Source: Bacteroidales bacterium
GTDB lineage: Bacteria; Bacteroidota; Bacteroidia; Bacteroidales; F082
Length of the DNA stretch: 64,000 nucleotides
Direction: 5' to 3'
NCBI GenBank assembly: GCA_017632935.1
Contig: JAGBQJ010000010.1
Coordinates: forward strand, 1 to 64,000
Within the stretch, counting starts at the first letter, position 1. Each line of letters starts with the position of its first letter. The position numbers and the translations under genes were made by a program. A model generated the notes under the pieces. That model saw nothing but the letters and a program-made list of their open reading frames with translations, had not been told where the DNA came from and did no database searches. This document shows, piece by piece, positions 1 to 6,304 of the stretch.

Positions 1-135
1 GGGGTTCATGTCGGGGTCAGGACCGCCTTCCTTGGCAGCGATGGTGATCAGTTTTCCGAGTTTCGGGAACACTCTTGACATGTGTCCCCATCTTTTCATC
101 TTGGCCGCTTTGCGGTATTCAAATGCTCTTCCCAT
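1..135 (-). CDS. YebC/PmpR-family (TACO1-like) protein, N-terminal fragment
   Basis: The first 45 codons of a minus-strand gene are present; the rest lies beyond the window start. The translation begins [20 protein letters not shown] and continues through a [11 protein letters not shown] segment. This matches the N-terminal signature of the YebC/TACO1 family: MGRAFE, a basic helix, then KEGGPxPxxN. Members bind the ribosome or DNA and help translation of proline-rich stretches or act as transcription regulators; which applies here cannot be seen. The start is the ATG whose complement is at 133-135. A Bacteroidota -7 box lies about 35 nt upstream. The gene is divergent from the phosphatase-like gene at 266. 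Confidence 0.9.
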   Translation of the reverse strand, partial: MGRAFEYRKAAKMKRWGHMSRVFPKLGKLITIAAKEGGPDPDMNP

Positions 136-169
136 TATGTAGATTTTTAGATTTTTTAATTTTAGGTTG

Positions 170-177
170 CAAAAATA
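170..177 (-). promoter_or_regulatory. Putative -7 box for the YebC gene
   Basis: CAAAAATA on the plus strand reads TATTTTTG on the minus strand, fitting the Bacteroidota TAnnTTTG -7 consensus about 35 nt upstream of the YebC start. I do not see a convincing -33 TTG at the usual spacing. Confidence 0.4.
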
Positions 178-238
178 GTAAATCGCCTTGAATTGGTGAA
201 TTTTCTGACCAAAAAACTTCAATTTTGCCGTTTTCTCG

Positions 239-246
239 TATTTTTG
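239..246 (+). promoter_or_regulatory. Putative -7 box for the phosphatase-like gene
   Basis: TATTTTTG fits the TAnnTTTG -7 consensus and ends 19 nt before the GTG start at 266. The -33 element is not clear. With the box at 170-177 it makes a divergent promoter pair. Confidence 0.4.
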
Positions 247-265
247 CGGGGTAATTAATAAAGGT

Positions 266-592
266 GTGAAGATTCTGGTATTGACAGAGACCGATGCCTG
301 CTGCGGCCCGATGGCAGCAGCCTTCCTGCGTGATTATTCCCCAAGGCTTGAGGTGGTCTCGGCAGGGAAGAATCCCGTAAAATCCATTGACCCGATGGTG
401 GTTACGGTGATGAAGGAATGTCTGATTGATTTGAGCTGTTATATGCCTCAAAATATAAAATCGGTTGATGCTTCGGGCTTTGATACTGTCTACGAGTGTC
501 CCGAAAGGTCGTGCCCCAGTACCATTGAAGCCTATCGTGACTTACGTGATTTCGTCAAAAACGAGGCGTATTTGTATTTCCGTGGTTTGTAA
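266..592 (+). CDS. Low-molecular-weight phosphatase/arsenate reductase-like protein lacking catalytic residues
   Basis: This 108-residue protein begins at a GTG codon ([20 protein letters not shown]). Its layout resembles the low-molecular-weight protein tyrosine phosphatase fold: a first beta strand, a P-loop position, then a helix, followed by a VVSAGKNP segment like the family's SAG motif. In active members the P-loop is C-x5-R-S. Aligned on the Pro-Met-Ala that follows, the catalytic Cys position here holds Thr and the Arg position holds Cys. The C-terminal Asp-Pro acid loop is not recognisable; instead there is a [11 protein letters not shown] segment. It is also shorter than the usual 140-160 residues. 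I infer a non-catalytic relative, perhaps a binding protein or a cysteine-based enzyme. It converges on rpsP and shares a terminator with it. Confidence 0.6.
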   Translation: MKILVLTETDACCGPMAAAFLRDYSPRLEVVSAGKNPVKSIDPMVVTVMKECLIDLSCYMPQNIKSVDASGFDTVYECPERSCPSTIEAYRDLRDFVKNEAYLYFRGL

Positions 593-631
593 AATGAAAA
601 CAGCCGCTCAACGAGCGGCTGTTTTCATTTT
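591..631. terminator. Bidirectional terminator with perfect 19-bp arms
   Basis: Positions 591-609 and 613-631 are exact inverted complements around a 3-nt loop. The inner stem is GC-rich (cagccgctc) and is flanked by A and T tracts, so it works as a rho-independent terminator on either strand. It sits between the convergent genes ending at 592 and 646 and includes the last bases of the first gene's stop codon. Confidence 0.9.
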
Positions 632-645
632 CTGAAATATTCCGA

Positions 646-1245
646 TTAGGCTTCGGCAGGAGCTTCAGCTTCAGCGGCAGGGGCTTCCTCGACGGGAGCT
701 TCTGCAACAGGAGCTTCCTCGGTGGCAGCTTCAGCAGCGGCTTCAGCGGCAGCTTCGGCTTCGGCAGCCTTCTGGGCTTCCATTTCAGCGAGTCTCTTCT
801 TGGCGAGCTCGGCGGCGCGGGCCTCGTTGACTTGCTTCTCGGCTTCCAGACGGGTCTTCTTCTCGCCACGGGCCTTCTCTTCGTTAGTCTTCACGATACC
901 AGCCATCTTGGCTTCCTTCTCCTTCATCCAGTTCTGGAACTTGATCTCGGCTTGCTCTTCAGTCATAGCGCCTTTCTGGACGCCACGCATCAGGTGATAC
1001 TTCATCATGACGCCGGTCTTGCTGAGCAGCGAGCGGGCCGTGTCGGTGGGCTGAGCGCCAACGCTGTACCAATACAAAGCTCTGTCAAACTTGATGTTGA
1101 TCTGAGCAGGGTTGGTGAGCGGGTTGTAGGTGCCTAATTTCTCAATGAAACGGCCATCACGTGGTGAGCGAGAGTCGGCAACTACGATGTGATAGAAGGG
1201 CTGACCCTTCTTGCCATGTCTTTGCAATCTGATTTTTGCAGGCAT
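646..1245 (-). CDS. rpsP: 30S ribosomal protein S16 with long acidic/alanine tail
   Basis: S16 is a structural protein of the small ribosomal subunit. The first roughly 85 residues hold the family core ([20 protein letters not shown], then [14 protein letters not shown] and the [19 protein letters not shown] region). The protein is 199 residues, about twice the length of E. coli S16. The extra part is a charged Lys/Glu helical stretch followed by an Ala/Glu/Pro repeat tail. Long S16 tails are common in Bacteroidota, so this is lineage-typical rather than a fusion. The start is the ATG at 1245, about 60 nt downstream of a well-formed promoter. It is probably transcribed alone and ends at the hairpin at 591-631. 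Confidence 0.97.
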   Translation of the reverse strand: MPAKIRLQRHGKKGQPFYHIVVADSRSPRDGRFIEKLGTYNPLTNPAQINIKFDRALYWYSVGAQPTDTARSLLSKTGVMMKYHLMRGVQKGAMTEEQAEIKFQNWMKEKEAKMAGIVKTNEEKARGEKKTRLEAEKQVNEARAAELAKKRLAEMEAQKAAEAEAAAEAAAEAATEEAPVAEAPVEEAPAAEAEAPAEA

Positions 1246-1306
1246 AATTTAATGTTTTAAGTTGATTTTTAATGAATTAACTAAAACCTACCCGAGGTTT
1301 CGGCTG

Positions 1307-1336
1307 CAAAATTACAACTTTTTGTTGGATTGACAA
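1307..1336 (-). promoter_or_regulatory. rpsP promoter (-33/-7 pair)
   Basis: On the minus strand TTG (complement of CAA at 1334-1336) is followed after 19 nt by TAATTTTG (complement of CAAAATTA at 1307-1314). This matches the Bacteroidota sigma-ABfr arrangement. The transcription start would be near 1300, giving a leader of about 55 nt before rpsP. Confidence 0.65.
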
Positions 1337-1375
1337 TCAGTGCGATGCAAATTTTTCTTGGAACGGTGTCGCAGT

Positions 1376-2509
1376 TCAGACCTGCAACCCTTCTGGCGAG
1401 AGGCTGACCTTGATGGATTGGAAGGTGATGGGCTCATTGTCCATCATGCGAATGAACAATTGCTTGATGTCGTTCGTATCCTTGGTTTTTTCTTTAAAAA
1501 CCTGATTGTGAACGATGTATTCTATGTAACCGTTTTGTAGGGCAAGGTCGCCGTGGGTGACCATCAGGTGGTATTGCAGATGGTGCTTTTGCTGCCAAAC
1601 GTCTAAATGATGACGGTCGATGGCCTTGTAAATGAGGTCAAAATCCAATGCACCAGTCTTGAATGTGCCTTGGTACTCGTTCTCGACATTGGTCTCGTGC
1701 TTGGCGGAAAGGTCCCAAGAGAGCGGCTGCCGAGGCTCGTAGCCATTGCCGTGGCGTGTGGTGTAGGTCCTGGTGACCAAATAGACATCGGCATCAGCGA
1801 GCATGTCGGGAGGAATGTTGTCGAGTCCCGTATGCGAAGGGGTGACATGGGGATAAAAGCCGTAGTCCATGTCAAGGAGCAGGCCTTGCGCGCCTTCATA
1901 AACGAGTTCGGCGTCATCAGAAATGGGTGGTTTTGAAGTCACCGTGAAGGGCAAATCCTGCATCGATTGGACGAACAGGTCTTCCAGTTCAGAGTCTTTT
2001 TCAACTTGGTAATAGCTCCTCACTTGATAAAGAAACATACGGAGGAAGTCCTCTTTGTCTTTGTTTGGAAGGACGCTTTGAAAGTTGGAACTATTGTATC
2101 GCTTGAAAGTTTGGAAGATGCCTTTGCCGCATGTCCCGTCTTTGATGACTTTGGCATTGTTGATGCCCGCCATGATGTCATATGGGCTCACGACGCGGCA
2201 GCCGGGATGGACGAAAAGGGTAGGCGACTTTGTTTCGAGTGTCTTGTACTCGTTGAAAGCGGCAATGGGATCGAAATAGAAGTCTTTTTCAAGGAAAGTG
2301 GGGACTCCAAGGAGTACCCCACTTCCGTAAGTTGAGCAAATGTGTTCCTCACCGTTGAGGTTGACCGTATGGGCTGCCTGTGCGCCGCCGTTGAAGCGGA
2401 TGACAATGGGCTTTCTTCCATATTTCATGGCCTGCATACAAAGCCATTGTGTGGTTGCACCCTTGCCCTCGTCGCCGAAGGCCAAACCCAACACGATGGA
2501 ACGTCTCAT
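1376..2509 (-). CDS. Divergent adenylosuccinate synthetase-like enzyme
   Basis: This 377-residue protein clearly belongs to the PurA family, which joins IMP and aspartate using GTP. It has the N-terminal GDEGKG loop (catalytic Asp13), a GGAQAAHTV segment with the catalytic His at 47 (PurA has AGHT), a DGTCGKGIF loop in place of GTTGRGIGP, and EGAQGLLLDMDYGFYPHVT at about 205-223, close to the canonical EGAQGxLLDIDHGTYP. It departs in two places. The arginine-rich aspartate-binding loop (TTGRRRRTGW in E. coli) reads QGTFKTGALD, and the C-terminal guanine-pocket motif around DRTET is absent. At 377 residues it is about 50 short of normal PurA. The start ATG shares its A with the TGA stop of the VWA gene, so the two are translationally coupled. 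I infer a nucleotide-ligating enzyme with an altered co-substrate, not the housekeeping purA. A GTG one codon upstream is an alternative start. Confidence 0.75.
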   Translation of the reverse strand: MRRSIVLGLAFGDEGKGATTQWLCMQAMKYGRKPIVIRFNGGAQAAHTVNLNGEEHICSTYGSGVLLGVPTFLEKDFYFDPIAAFNEYKTLETKSPTLFVHPGCRVVSPYDIMAGINNAKVIKDGTCGKGIFQTFKRYNSSNFQSVLPNKDKEDFLRMFLYQVRSYYQVEKDSELEDLFVQSMQDLPFTVTSKPPISDDAELVYEGAQGLLLDMDYGFYPHVTPSHTGLDNIPPDMLADADVYLVTRTYTTRHGNGYEPRQPLSWDLSAKHETNVENEYQGTFKTGALDFDLIYKAIDRHHLDVWQQKHHLQYHLMVTHGDLALQNGYIEYIVHNQVFKEKTKDTNDIKQLFIRMMDNEPITFQSIKVSLSPEGLQV

Positions 2510-3357
2510 CACAGCTGGTGTTGGATGCCTCCGCCGTTTGAGGCGATAGCGGCCCCCGTGTTTTTCTTATACGAAGAGACAATGACAGAGGAGAGGATGC
2601 CGCCGATTTCCTTCGACTCCATGCTTTCTGAAAGCAGCAGCTTGTCATCGCCCATCAAACCGCGCCATTTGCGTGGAGATTCGTAATGGTCGCTGGAGTA
2701 GTCGTTGACGTTGATGTGGTAGACATCCCATTTCTTTTGCGCTTCCTTCAGCAGGTCGGAGGTCAGCATTTCGCCTTCGCCTTCGCCGAAGAGGTCTCTA
2801 AGCACCTCGCCTTGTACAGCGTTATGACAAGGTTCGTCGCCGATGGTGATGAGTGTGCCCTTGATGCCGCGTTTCTCGAACGAGTCGATCTTGGTGTGGA
2901 ACGCCGCGAAATACCAGGCAAGCTGGTACGATTCGCCGTTGTTGCCGCCGCCACCGCCTTCGATGTAGATGGCTTTCAGCCATTTCTCGGTCAGCTCGTC
3001 GGAGGTCTCAAACTGTCCCACTTGGATGGGTGCGTCGTCGCTGTAGTGGTCGCCGATGCCGAGGAAGCAAATCTGCGCATGCTCCACGCCTTTCTCCATG
3101 ACGATCTTCATGATTTCAGGGAAAGCTGACTTGATGAGGTTCTCGGGCACACGTCCCATGCTGCCTGTCACGTCGAGACCGATGATGATGGGGTAGGACT
3201 TGGGGTGTTCTTCACTGTCGCACGACTCCCTGATTTTCCCTTTGATGTTCATCAGCGGGTCGAGGCCGCGATTCCTGAAGATTTCCTCTCTGCTTTGGGT
3301 TCTATAGCTGGTCGACCTGGCTTTGGCGCGGTCGAAAGAATAAAAGCCGCCTCCCAT
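2509..3357 (-). CDS. von Willebrand factor A (VWA) domain protein
   Basis: This is a 282-residue cytoplasmic protein with no signal peptide or membrane segment. Residues about 55-270 form a VWA fold. The metal-binding (MIDAS) motif is DVTGSM at 62-67, in the D-x-T-x-S form. A Gly-rich GGGGGNNGES loop lies at 134-143, and an Asp in the TIGDEP strand lies at about 174. The N-terminus is Gly/Ser/Arg-rich and may be disordered, as is the Gly/Gln-rich C-terminus. VWA domains usually bind protein partners through the metal ion. It lies 2 nt downstream of the helical-protein gene and overlaps the PurA-like gene by one base, so the three products are made together and probably form one complex. No MoxR ATPase, the usual VWA partner, is nearby. 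Confidence 0.8.
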   Translation of the reverse strand: MGGGFYSFDRAKARSTSYRTQSREEIFRNRGLDPLMNIKGKIRESCDSEEHPKSYPIIIGLDVTGSMGRVPENLIKSAFPEIMKIVMEKGVEHAQICFLGIGDHYSDDAPIQVGQFETSDELTEKWLKAIYIEGGGGGNNGESYQLAWYFAAFHTKIDSFEKRGIKGTLITIGDEPCHNAVQGEVLRDLFGEGEGEMLTSDLLKEAQKKWDVYHINVNDYSSDHYESPRKWRGLMGDDKLLLSESMESKEIGGILSSVIVSSYKKNTGAAIASNGGGIQHQL

Positions 3358-3359
3358 GG

Positions 3360-3752
3360 TTATGCCTCCATTTTGTTGGCTTCCAGCGTCCTTTGGGCTA
3401 CGCCGCCGTCATTGAGGTCGCCAAAGAGTTCCACATAGCGTTCTGTCATGATTTGCAGGTTGATGAGAGCATCGCGCTTGTTGCGGCCGATTTCGAGGTC
3501 TTTCATCATGAAATCGTCGGCCTTGAAGTCGGAAGGCACCACGGCGCCGCTGAGGGCGTTGACGGGCGAGAGGTCGAGGATGATGTTCTCACGGTCTCTA
3601 TCGTAGTTTCTGATGAGATGGCAAAGGTCTTCAATCTTGCGGCGATAGATGATCTCAAGTTCTTCGGCTACGCTTTCGGCTCTGCTCTCTTTCAGTTGCT
3701 TGAAGTTTCTCATCAAGTCTTCCTTGAAGGTGTTTTTTCTTTGGTTGTCCAT
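3360..3752 (-). CDS. Small helical protein of unknown function, first gene of the VWA/PurA-like operon
   Basis: This 130-residue protein starts MDNQRKNTFKEDLMRNFKQL. I do not recognise the family. The first 65 residues are rich in Lys, Glu, Arg and Leu in a helical pattern, with probable short coiled coils. A middle section is mixed (DLSPVNALSGAVVPSDF), followed by another helical segment to the end. There is no signal peptide, Cys cluster or membrane segment. It lies 2 nt upstream of the VWA gene and is presumably co-transcribed. It could be an adaptor or a VWA ligand; that is inference from position only. Confidence 0.7.
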   Translation of the reverse strand: MDNQRKNTFKEDLMRNFKQLKESRAESVAEELEIIYRRKIEDLCHLIRNYDRDRENIILDLSPVNALSGAVVPSDFKADDFMMKDLEIGRNKRDALINLQIMTERYVELFGDLNDGGVAQRTLEANKMEA

Positions 3753-3845
3753 GTCGGTTGGTTTTAGGGTGGGCCCATCGATGGTTTCAGCTTTCGCGCA
3801 GACCGAGCCCTGTTGTCTCCGCTATGCTTTGTCGTTTTGAACGAG

Positions 3846-3853
3846 CAAAGATA
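3846..3853 (-). promoter_or_regulatory. Putative -7 box for the VWA/PurA-like operon
   Basis: CAAAGATA reads TATCTTTG on the minus strand, about 95 nt upstream of the start at 3752. A -33 TTG is only found at a spacing that is too long, so this is tentative. Confidence 0.35.
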
Positions 3854-3956
3854 ATCATTTTGTCGGTAATACGGGTGTCAATTGAGATTTTTTTTGAAAA
3901 AACAAGCCATTTCTTTCCAAGGTTTCAAAAGCAGAAGAAATGCTTGAAAAAATACG

Positions 3957-3964
3957 TATTTTTG
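3957..3964 (+). promoter_or_regulatory. Putative -7 box for the DMT transporter gene
   Basis: TATTTTTG fits TAnnTTTG and lies 23 nt before the ATG at 3988. It supports 3988 as the start rather than the in-frame ATG at 3940, which lies upstream of this box. Confidence 0.45.
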
Positions 3965-3987
3965 CACGTTTTTTTTGGATACTGCTC

Positions 3988-4875
3988 ATGGAAAAGGATA
4001 AGAATCTTCGTTGGGGCTACATCGCTGGCATCATCTCGGGCATCACTTACGGCATGAACCCGCTGTTTGGCGTGCCAGTCATCAAAAACAAGGGTTTGGA
4101 TGTCAATTCCTTGTTGTTCTACCGTTATGGTGTAGCCACCTTGTTGATGCTGGTTTATATGCTGATTGTAAAGAAGCAGATCCGCATCACTTGGAAGCAG
4201 TTCGGGTTGATGACGATTCTCGGCATTTTGTTCACTGGGTGCAGCATCACCTTGTTTGAGGCATATAAATACATCGATTCGGGTATTGCAACGAGCATTC
4301 TGTACGTTTATCCTATCATGGTCGCATTGATTATGATGATTTTCGGTCAGTTTCCGACTTGGAAGACATGGCTTTCCATCTTTGCGGGTGTGGCAGGTGC
4401 CGTTTTGCTCTCCCTCAAGGGCGGAGGTGGCTTCATCGATTGGCGTGGCATTGTCCTTGTGGTGGCCTCGGGATTGTGCTATACCTTATTTATAGTGATC
4501 GTCAACATGAGCAAGCAAGTAAAGGCCATCCCTAATCTTACCTTAACTTTCTATTGTTTCATGATTGGCTCGGTGATGCTGTTTGCCCTTTCTGGTTTCG
4601 GCGTGCATCTCAATCCCGTCCCCGATGTTGACAGTTGGCTGAATATATTGGGCTTGGCGGTGCTGCCCACCGCCATCGCCACCATCACCTTGGCGGCATC
4701 GAGCAAGGCTGTCGGCGCCACCAAGACCTCTATCCTCGGTATCCTTGAACCTTTGACGGCCATCGTCATTGGGACCTTGGTCTTCAAAGAGGCCTTCACG
4801 CTTAATGTGGCCATCGGCGTGGCGTTGATCCTCTTCGCGATATTGTTTATGATTTTGACGGAGAGGAAGTCTTGA
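3988..4875 (+). CDS. DMT superfamily (EamA-type) inner-membrane transporter
   Basis: The protein is 295 residues from the ATG at 3988 (MEKDKNLRWGYIAGIISGIT) and is almost wholly hydrophobic, with about ten transmembrane helices in two EamA repeats. The first repeat ends near the SGIATSILYVYPIMVALIMMIF segment; the second ends in LAASSKAVGATKTSILGILEPLTAIVIGTLVFKEAFT. That Ala/Gly-rich ExxE-like ending is typical of the family. Such proteins export amino acids or metabolites; the substrate cannot be told from sequence. It appears monocistronic and ends 2 nt before a convergent gene. Confidence 0.88.
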   Translation: MEKDKNLRWGYIAGIISGITYGMNPLFGVPVIKNKGLDVNSLLFYRYGVATLLMLVYMLIVKKQIRITWKQFGLMTILGILFTGCSITLFEAYKYIDSGIATSILYVYPIMVALIMMIFGQFPTWKTWLSIFAGVAGAVLLSLKGGGGFIDWRGIVLVVASGLCYTLFIVIVNMSKQVKAIPNLTLTFYCFMIGSVMLFALSGFGVHLNPVPDVDSWLNILGLAVLPTAIATITLAASSKAVGATKTSILGILEPLTAIVIGTLVFKEAFTLNVAIGVALILFAILFMILTERKS

Positions 4876-4877
4876 CT

Positions 4878-6011
4878 TTATTTCACCTGCACCTTGCTGA
4901 TGCTCCAGCTTTGGCCGTTGTATGCTTTCACTAGATACATGCCTGAAGCCAAACTGGATACGTCGATAGTGTGCCGTTTTCCGTTGGCTTGGCCTTGCAT
5001 GACGGTCTGTCCGTTCATGTCGATAATCTCATAGCGGCGCAAGCCTTCGAGGCAGAGGGTCATCTCGCCTTGGGTGGGGTTGGGATAGACAAGCATCATA
5101 TCCGTGACGGGTGCTTCGTTATGTGGGACGCCTTCAAACATGCCGTATTTGAAGATATAATCGCAGACGTAAACGAGCTGTCCGCCATCGTTAGCGGTCT
5201 CCCAGGCGTAGCTGAGGGGACGGTTGGCGAATGGGTCCCAGGTATAGAAGGGCTCGGGGTGATAGGGCAGGAGCACATGGTTGATGGTGCATTCTTCGTC
5301 GTATGCGTAGCTCACGCGGTCGACGACTTGACCGTTGGAGCTTTTTTCGCGATGCATGCAGTTGCCGTTGGCGTCATAGATTCTGTCGATGCTGGAGTCG
5401 GGCAGCCATCCGTTTTCCCAATAGAAGTAGTTCTCGTTGGTGCAATGTTCAGCTTCGTCATAGAAGTAGGTAGTCAGGGCTGAGTTGCTCCAGCCGGTGC
5501 CTCCCCAGGCGTCGTTGTATTCTTCGAGGAGTTGGGAGCAGAGGCCGTTGTCGTAGCTATAGGTGCCGCGCATAAGCAACATGCCGCCGAGGGTCATCTC
5601 ATAGCCGGTGAGCACGTCGCCTTCGTATTGGTAAGAGTAGACGCCTTGCACCTCGAAGCCGCTGCCCCAGTCGTTGTAGTTGGTGCGGGTGAGGCGGTGG
5701 TTGTTGTCGTCGTAGGTATAGGAGATATAGCTCGGGAAGATCCATTCGTTGTCGTAGTATTGGTAGCAGTCGATGCGGGTCACGTTGCCGCGATCATCAT
5801 AGAAAAGCGAGTCGATGAAATCATCGATTTCGCCGCCCATGTTGGAGGTAGCACGGCAGGCTTCCAATAAGTTGTTGGCGTTGTAGTGGAACTGCACTTG
5901 ATCGACCTCGTCGTCGGAGTAGAAGCGGTCGAGGAAGTAGTCTTGCGCCATGGCCGTGCGGCATGTCAGCAAGGCCATGATGATTAGGAGGAGGTGTTTG
6001 AGGTTTTGCAT
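4878..6011 (-). CDS. Secreted T9SS-sorted protein with YD-type tyrosine/aspartate repeats
   Basis: The protein is 377 residues from the ATG at 6011. This start is chosen because it gives a clean signal peptide (MQNLKHLLLIIMALLTCRTAMAQ); the longer reading adds 41 residues in front of it. The mature part is rich in Tyr, Asp and Asn with recurring YDDRGNVTR, YTYDDNNHRL, YSYDNG and YDANGNCMHR units, resembling the YD repeats of Rhs-type beta shells but without a toxin region. The last 75 residues are a Por/T9SS type A sorting domain (VYPNPTQGEM, then the DMNGQTVMQG strand and SSLASGMYLVKAY), ending KVQVK. It is therefore predicted to cross the outer membrane by type IX secretion. Confidence 0.85.
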   Translation of the reverse strand: MQNLKHLLLIIMALLTCRTAMAQDYFLDRFYSDDEVDQVQFHYNANNLLEACRATSNMGGEIDDFIDSLFYDDRGNVTRIDCYQYYDNEWIFPSYISYTYDDNNHRLTRTNYNDWGSGFEVQGVYSYQYEGDVLTGYEMTLGGMLLMRGTYSYDNGLCSQLLEEYNDAWGGTGWSNSALTTYFYDEAEHCTNENYFYWENGWLPDSSIDRIYDANGNCMHREKSSNGQVVDRVSYAYDEECTINHVLLPYHPEPFYTWDPFANRPLSYAWETANDGGQLVYVCDYIFKYGMFEGVPHNEAPVTDMMLVYPNPTQGEMTLCLEGLRRYEIIDMNGQTVMQGQANGKRHTIDVSSLASGMYLVKAYNGQSWSISKVQVK

Positions 6012-6118
6012 GATGAAATTGCTTTGGGTTATAATGAAGCAAAAATACATAAATAGTTGCTTAAGCGTGTGAATTGTCTTGAAATTCGTAAATGATTTGT
6101 TTTTTATTTTCTGTAACC

Positions 6119-6149
6119 TTGCGCCGTCCGCCAAAATTCCCTATCTTTG
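6119..6149 (+). promoter_or_regulatory. dnaE promoter (-33/-7 pair)
   Basis: TTG at 6119-6121 and TATCTTTG at 6142-6149 are separated by 20 nt, matching the Bacteroidota promoter layout. The transcript would start near 6156 and carry a leader of about 150 nt made of repeat sequence. Confidence 0.55.
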
Positions 6150-6153
6150 AAGG

Positions 6154-6304
6154 CTGAAAACTGGAGCAGAATTGACTTTGGATATCAATATGTTACCAAA
6201 GCAATCTTGTTTATTTCAACTGAAAACTGGATCGCTTCGTGCCTCGCGATGACGCAAAGCGACAACTGACAACTGAATAACTGAACAACTGACAACTGAA
6301 TACA
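6154..6304. repeat. Repeat-rich leader: 12-bp direct repeats, palindromic remnant, 'acaactga' tandem units
   Basis: CTGAAAACTGGA occurs at 6154-6165 and again at 6220-6231. Positions 6231-6254 match, from memory, part of a widespread dispersed element (gcgaggcacgaagc in the opposite orientation), whose spurious translation contains ARHEAI. From 6262 to 6302 the units acaactga, aactgaata and ctgaacaact follow in tandem up to the dnaE start. No protein signal was seen here. Confidence 0.65.

Noticed and set aside
1376-2509. Phage-type PurZ (2-aminoadenine synthesis) as identity of the PurA-like gene
   Set aside because: As I recall, PurZ replaces the catalytic Asp of the GDEGKG loop with Ser. 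Here the Asp is kept, no phage genes are nearby, and the neighbours are a VWA and a helical protein.
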